Positions 34,094 through 38,323 of a stretch of 38,323 nucleotides of DNA are shown piece by piece. The stretch lies in the NCBI GenBank assembly GCA_902632055.1, contig CACPAS010000011.1, forward strand, positions 1-38,323, in the 5' to 3' direction. This DNA comes from an uncultured OCS116 cluster bacterium. GTDB taxonomy: Bacteria; Pseudomonadota; Alphaproteobacteria; Rhizobiales; TMED25. The notes below the pieces were generated by a model. It worked only from the letters and a program-made list of their open reading frames with translations, searched no databases and was not told the DNA's origin. Each line of letters opens with the position of its first letter. Position 1 is the first letter of the stretch. The position numbers were made by a program, and so were the translations under genes.

Positions 34094-37000
34094 ATGAAAA
34101 TAGTAAGATGTTTCACAAAAGAAAATGAATCTCCATACACACAAATAGAATTTACAAAAACATCAAGTCAAATAAAGAATCCGGATGGTTCCATTGTATT
34201 CAAGCTTGACGATATAGAGATACCTAAAAGTTGGAGTCAAGTTGCCGCAGATATAATTGCACAAAAATATTTTCGAAGAGCCGGTGTGCCTCAGGCTCTC
34301 AAAAAAGTAGAGGAAAATGATGTACCCAGTTGGCTATGGAGAAGTGTTCCAGAATCAGATGATACTGAAATGGGCTCAGAAACAAGCTCTAAACAGGTAT
34401 TCGATAGGTTAGCCGGAACATGGACATATTGGGGATGGAAAGGTAATTATTTTGACTCTGAGATTGATGCGAAAAATTATTTTGATGAGCTCAGATTTAT
34501 TTTAGCGAGTCAAATGTGTGCGCCAAATAGCCCGCAATGGTTCAATACTGGTCTCCATTGGGCATATGGTATAGATGGACCCGGGCAAGGTCATCACTAT
34601 GTAGATTATGAAACAAAAAGATTAACCAAATCAACGTCAGCTTATGAGCACCCACAACCACATGCGTGCTTTATTCAATCAATACAGGATGATCTGGTTA
34701 ACGAAGGCGGTATTATGGATCTGTGGACAAGAGAGGCAAGACTTTTCAAATATGGGTCTGGTACCGGTTCAAACTTCTCAAAAATTAGAGGTGATGGAGA
34801 AGGGCTCTCAGGTGGAGGGAAATCGTCAGGATTGATGAGTTTTTTAAAAATTGGTGATAGGTCTGCTGGCGCAATTAAGTCAGGTGGGACAACAAGGCGG
34901 GCAGCAAAAATGGTTGTAGTTGATATCGACCATCCTGATGTTGAAGAATTCATTGATTGGAAAGTAAAGGAAGAAAAAAAAGTTGCCGCATTGGTAACGG
35001 GCTCAAAAATTTGCGCCAAACATCTAAATTTAATTCTCAAAGCTTGCGTTAATTGCGAAGGCTCTGCGAAAGACTGCTTTGATCCAAAAAAGAATCCGGC
35101 ACTAAAGAAAGAGATAATTAGTGCAAGAAAGTTGCAAGTACCAGAAAATTATATAAAAAGAGCAATACAATTCGCGGAGCAAGGTTATACCTCAATGGCT
35201 TTCGAAACCTACGACACTGACTGGGACTCCGAAGCGTATCTAACTGTGTCAGGCCAAAACTCTAATAATACTGTTCGCTTATCAGATGACTTCATCCACG
35301 CACTAAAGCGTGATGATGATTGGCACCTAAAATCGAGAAGAGACGGCTCTCCTGTAAAGACTACAAAAGCGAATGATCTCTGGGAACAAATTGGTTACGC
35401 AGCGTGGGCGTCAGCTGATCCGGGTCTTCAGTTCCACACAACAATAAATGACTGGCATACCTGCCCTGAAGGTGGAGAAATTCGTGCATCAAACCCGTGC
35501 TCAGAATATATGTTTCTTGATGACACAGCGTGTAATTTAGCCTCAATTAATCTAATCAAGTTTAGAAATAAAGACGGAAGCTTTAAAATCGACGAATTCA
35601 TTCACACCGTAAGATTATGGACGATGGTTCTTGAAATATCAGTTTTAATGGCTCAATTCCCATCAAAGAATATAGCAAAACTTTCATACGAATATCGTAC
35701 ATTGGGTCTTGGTTATGCAAATATCGGCGGCTATTTAATGACCAATGGTATCGCCTATGACTCTGATGAAGGACGCGCAATCTGCGGTGTTATAACAGCA
35801 TTAATGACAGGAATAGCCTATAGAACATCGGCTGAGATGGCTTCAGAGCTTGGCCCATTCCCTGATTACAAAAGAAATGCAAAACATATGCTTAGAGTAA
35901 TGTCAAACCACCGCAATGCGGCTCACGGCAATACAGATGGTTATGATGGGCTTTCAACAAATCCAGTCCCTCTGAATCATGATAATATTAAAGAGAAGGA
36001 TTTACTAGCGGCTGCAACAAAATCTTGGGATGACGCAGTTGAACTGGGTAAGAAGAATGGATACAGGAATGCCCAAACCACAGTAATCGCTCCAACCGGA
36101 ACTATTGGCTTGGTCATGGATTGCGATACAACAGGTATTGAACCTGATTTTGCCTTAGTTAAATTCAAAAAACTTGCAGGTGGTGGTTATTTTAAAATAA
36201 TCAACAGAGCGGTGCCAGAAGCCTTAAAAACACTTGGCTATGGAGATAATGCAATTAATAATATTGTGGACTACGCTGTCGGTCAAAACACTCTAAAAAA
36301 TGCTCCGGGAATTAATCACGAAAAATTAGAAAGTAAAGGCTTCCAAAAGAAACAACTTGATGCCATAGAAGAGCAGCTTGAAAATGCATTTGATATTAAG
36401 TTTGTATTTAATAAATGGACTTTAGGAGAAGATTTTTGCAAAGATGTACTTAACGTTAGCGCAGAACAGCTCGAGGATTTTTCTTTTGATCTCTTAGAGC
36501 ATCTTGGATTTAGCGAGCAAGATATACTTGATGCCAACATTTACTGCTGCGGCGCTATGACTGTTGAAGGGGCGCCAAGCTTAAAAGACGAGCATTTGAA
36601 TATTTTTGACTGTGCAAATCCATGCGGCAGGACAGGAAAACGTTCATTGTCAGTTGATAGCCATATTTTGATGCTATCAGTTGCCCAGCCATTTATATCC
36701 GGTGCAATATCTAAGACGATCAATATGCCAAATACAGCTTCGGTTGAAGACTGCAAGAATGCATACTTAAAGTCATGGGAGCTCGGCCTTAAAGCGAACG
36801 CACTTTATAGAGATGGTTCGAAGTTATCGCAACCATTAAACGCCCAGGTTCTGGACGAAGAAAATGATGATGATGAAACAATTTTAGAGCCAGCTGCAGA
36901 AAGAACGATTGATAAAATAATCGAAATAGCAGAGAGGACCGAAAGAGAAAAACTGCCCGATAGAAGAAAAGGCTACACACAAAAAGCAGTTGTTGGTGGC

Positions 37001-37705
37001 CATAAAGTTTATCTGAGAACTGGTGAATATGATGATGGCAGAATTGGTGAGATATTTATAGATATGCATAAGGAAGGAGCAGCATTCCGATCACTAATGA
37101 ATAATTTTGCGATAGCAATATCACTAGGATTACAATACGGTGTTCCGCTTGATGAGTATGTTGATAGCTTCACTTTCACAAGGTTTGAACCAGCGGGCCT
37201 AGTCCAAGGCAATGACACTATTAAAAATGCAACTTCTGTCCTTGATTATATATTTAGGGAGCTGGCGATCTCATACCTCGAAAGAAATGATTTAGCTCAC
37301 GTAGATCCAAGTACAATATCTCCTGATACTATAGGGAATGCTGAACTCGATCATCCGGCGCCTGCAACAAAATATATAAGCACAGGATACGGCAGAAGCA
37401 AAAATAATAATCTCTTTATCCTACCGTCTGCCGACTTACAGCTCACAGGAACAAACGATATGCTAACAGCAACCGCCTCTAATGTGAGTATGAGTAACGC
37501 AAGCATTTCGGAGAGCACCGAAGCACAACCAGCTCAAGCTAATCTTGACACTGAGAAAGAGCTTGAAAAGAGTGATCTAATCACACAAGCAAGAATAAAA
37601 GGCTACGAAGGTGTAGCCTGTGATGACTGCGGTAATTTCACAATGGTGAGAAATGGAACATGCCTTAAGTGTGATACCTGTGGCGCAACAAGTGGTTGCA
37701 GTTAA
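34094..37705 (+). CDS. nrdJ: Vitamin B12-dependent (class II) ribonucleoside-diphosphate reductase
   Basis: NrdJ reduces ribonucleotides to deoxyribonucleotides using adenosylcobalamin, so the organism needs B12. The 1203-residue length is the long form of class II enzymes. Typical segments are [57 protein letters not shown] (active-site NPCSE), and [26 protein letters not shown] with the PTGTI motif. The C-terminus is a zinc-ribbon-like domain: CDDCGNF and [13 protein letters not shown] provide two CxxC pairs and a terminal cysteine that probably re-reduces the active site. AAGGA precedes ATG 34094. The stop is shared with the opposing gene in a four-base overlap. Confidence 0.96.
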   Translation: MKIVRCFTKENESPYTQIEFTKTSSQIKNPDGSIVFKLDDIEIPKSWSQVAADIIAQKYFRRAGVPQALKKVEENDVPSWLWRSVPESDDTEMGSETSSKQVFDRLAGTWTYWGWKGNYFDSEIDAKNYFDELRFILASQMCAPNSPQWFNTGLHWAYGIDGPGQGHHYVDYETKRLTKSTSAYEHPQPHACFIQSIQDDLVNEGGIMDLWTREARLFKYGSGTGSNFSKIRGDGEGLSGGGKSSGLMSFLKIGDRSAGAIKSGGTTRRAAKMVVVDIDHPDVEEFIDWKVKEEKKVAALVTGSKICAKHLNLILKACVNCEGSAKDCFDPKKNPALKKEIISARKLQVPENYIKRAIQFAEQGYTSMAFETYDTDWDSEAYLTVSGQNSNNTVRLSDDFIHALKRDDDWHLKSRRDGSPVKTTKANDLWEQIGYAAWASADPGLQFHTTINDWHTCPEGGEIRASNPCSEYMFLDDTACNLASINLIKFRNKDGSFKIDEFIHTVRLWTMVLEISVLMAQFPSKNIAKLSYEYRTLGLGYANIGGYLMTNGIAYDSDEGRAICGVITALMTGIAYRTSAEMASELGPFPDYKRNAKHMLRVMSNHRNAAHGNTDGYDGLSTNPVPLNHDNIKEKDLLAAATKSWDDAVELGKKNGYRNAQTTVIAPTGTIGLVMDCDTTGIEPDFALVKFKKLAGGGYFKIINRAVPEALKTLGYGDNAINNIVDYAVGQNTLKNAPGINHEKLESKGFQKKQLDAIEEQLENAFDIKFVFNKWTLGEDFCKDVLNVSAEQLEDFSFDLLEHLGFSEQDILDANIYCCGAMTVEGAPSLKDEHLNIFDCANPCGRTGKRSLSVDSHILMLSVAQPFISGAISKTINMPNTASVEDCKNAYLKSWELGLKANALYRDGSKLSQPLNAQVLDEENDDDETILEPAAERTIDKIIEIAERTEREKLPDRRKGYTQKAVVGGHKVYLRTGEYDDGRIGEIFIDMHKEGAAFRSLMNNFAIAISLGLQYGVPLDEYVDSFTFTRFEPAGLVQGNDTIKNATSVLDYIFRELAISYLERNDLAHVDPSTISPDTIGNAELDHPAPATKYISTGYGRSKNNNLFILPSADLQLTGTNDMLTATASNVSMSNASISESTEAQPAQANLDTEKELEKSDLITQARIKGYEGVACDDCGNFTMVRNGTCLKCDTCGATSGCS

Positions 37706-38259
37706 GACTTTAAATATCTATGCTGGATCGTATCAGAGTCTAGGCGCCTTTTATCACTCTGGTACATTCCATGCTTATTCATATATTCGTTAACTAGCTC
37801 AAGCTGATTTATTCCTTTTATCATGTGGATACCCTCTTTTAATTCATAATTTTCTTTTATAGAAAGATGAAATTCACTGTAGGCAAATTGTTCAAAGACT
37901 AGTTGATATACACCCTGACCGCCTGCGACAGCAATTTTCTTTGGATAGGGTTTATACTTTAGTAATATTTGATTCATTGGGATATCGTTTGGATTAAAAA
38001 AACAAAGATCTTCCCTCATATCATATCCATTAATTTGATTAGTTGGTATCAACCTATTTCGCTTATTTTCGGGGAATTTTTTATAACTAGTCCTACCAAT
38101 CATTACCAAATCTGAATAGTAAAGATCCTCCTGAAATAATTTCCAATCAGAATCAGATCTCAAGTCAGGTGGCATTGATCCAACAGCATCTGCTATAAAG
38201 CAATCTCTTGATATAATTGCATGCCCAATGACGGTTATTTTTTTATTATTTTTTTTCAA
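37702..38259 (-). CDS. Dihydrofolate-reductase-like / RibD C-terminal family protein
   Basis: The sequence resembles the DHFR superfamily: [17 protein letters not shown] near the start, [18 protein letters not shown] in the middle (the IGRxTxxxxP-like strand-helix), and [15 protein letters not shown] (the GGxxxY/F nucleotide loop). It is therefore a probable NADPH-dependent reductase of the folate or flavin-precursor type, but the substrate is not clear and key folate residues cannot be confirmed. No ATG is available. The homology starts just after TTG 38259; another TTG at 38298 gives a 13-residue longer product. Its four-base overlap with nrdJ is the last of the stop-sharing junctions. Confidence 0.7.
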   Translation of the reverse strand: MKKNNKKITVIGHAIISRDCFIADAVGSMPPDLRSDSDWKLFQEDLYYSDLVMIGRTSYKKFPENKRNRLIPTNQINGYDMREDLCFFNPNDIPMNQILLKYKPYPKKIAVAGGQGVYQLVFEQFAYSEFHLSIKENYELKEGIHMIKGINQLELVNEYMNKHGMYQSDKRRLDSDTIQHRYLKS

Positions 38260-38323
38260 TTGATTTAATTGATAGTTCCGTAAGCTGAGATGGTTCAACT
38301 CTCGATGGAGCGCCCATTAAAAG
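38246..38323 (-). CDS. Possible 3' end of an upstream gene, cut by the window edge
   Basis: A frame open from the right edge ends at TAA 38248-38246 and encodes [25 protein letters not shown] in 25 codons. It overlaps the likely start of the DHFR-like gene by 14 bases, as other neighbouring genes here do. The stretch reads as a plausible helical C-terminus, and the DHFR frame has no homology across the same bases. I do not recognise the protein, and 25 codons is too short to be sure. Confidence 0.35.
   Translation of the reverse strand, partial: LLMGAPSRVEPSQLTELSIKSIEKK

Overview
The window looks like a stretch of a small, AT-rich, tightly packed alphaproteobacterial chromosome. The placement rests on gene content and order: an NDUFA12-like complex I protein beside MlaD and a DUF2155 protein, a SUF operon that opens with an extra cysteine desulfurase and closes with sufS-sufT-sufA, an anmK/tyrS divergent pair, a divergent rne/PBP1A-prfB block, and a cobalamin-dependent class II ribonucleotide reductase. 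Genes are separated by few or no bases, no transposon, prophage, CRISPR array, tRNA or rRNA was seen, and base composition appears uniform. I cannot name the genus; a streamlined marine-type alphaproteobacterium is an inference.

Layout. 1-393 is the end of glutamine synthetase (glnA), closed by a strong intrinsic terminator. 511-2490 is parE. 2508-9566 is a complete phosphate regulon on the + strand, phoR-pstS-pstC-pstA-pstB-phoU-phoB, with a triple Pho-box-like repeat before pstS and a long hairpin between pstS and pstC. 9563-16268 (- strand) is an iron-sulfur cluster assembly operon: class I cysteine desulfurase, sufB, sufC, sufD, sufS, sufT, sufA. 16464-19545 holds an alpha/beta hydrolase (+), anmK (-) and tyrS (+). 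19542-22922 (-) is a very large AsmA/YhdP-like membrane-anchored protein. 23075-23536 (+) is a BCP peroxiredoxin. 23533-26521 (-) is a PBP1A-like gene followed by prfB. 26767-30172 (+) is rne and an M48 metalloprotease with a TPR-like tail. 30224-32495 (+) is aroQ-accB-accC. 32502-33775 (-) is the NDUFA12-like gene, mlaD and a DUF2155 gene. 34094-37705 (+) is nrdJ. 37702-38259 (-) is a dihydrofolate-reductase-like gene, and a possible gene end runs off the right edge.

How the genes work together. The phosphate block contains sensor, transporter, PhoU and response regulator, so it can sense and import phosphate and regulate itself. The SUF block contains scaffold, ATPase, two sulfur donors, a carrier and SufT, and no ISC scaffold or IscR is present here. 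The remaining genes are housekeeping functions for topology, translation, cell wall, RNA decay, fatty acid and aromatic biosynthesis, outer-membrane lipid transport and dNTP synthesis.

The most notable observations are: (1) a PBP1A-like protein whose glycosyltransferase motifs are intact while all three transpeptidase motifs are altered; (2) a programmed +1 frameshift in prfB that standard ORF calling would miss; (3) four of six convergent gene pairs overlap by exactly four bases through shared stop codons, and the other two are 6 and 8 bases apart; (4) a PhoR with no transmembrane segment; (5) the triple Pho box.
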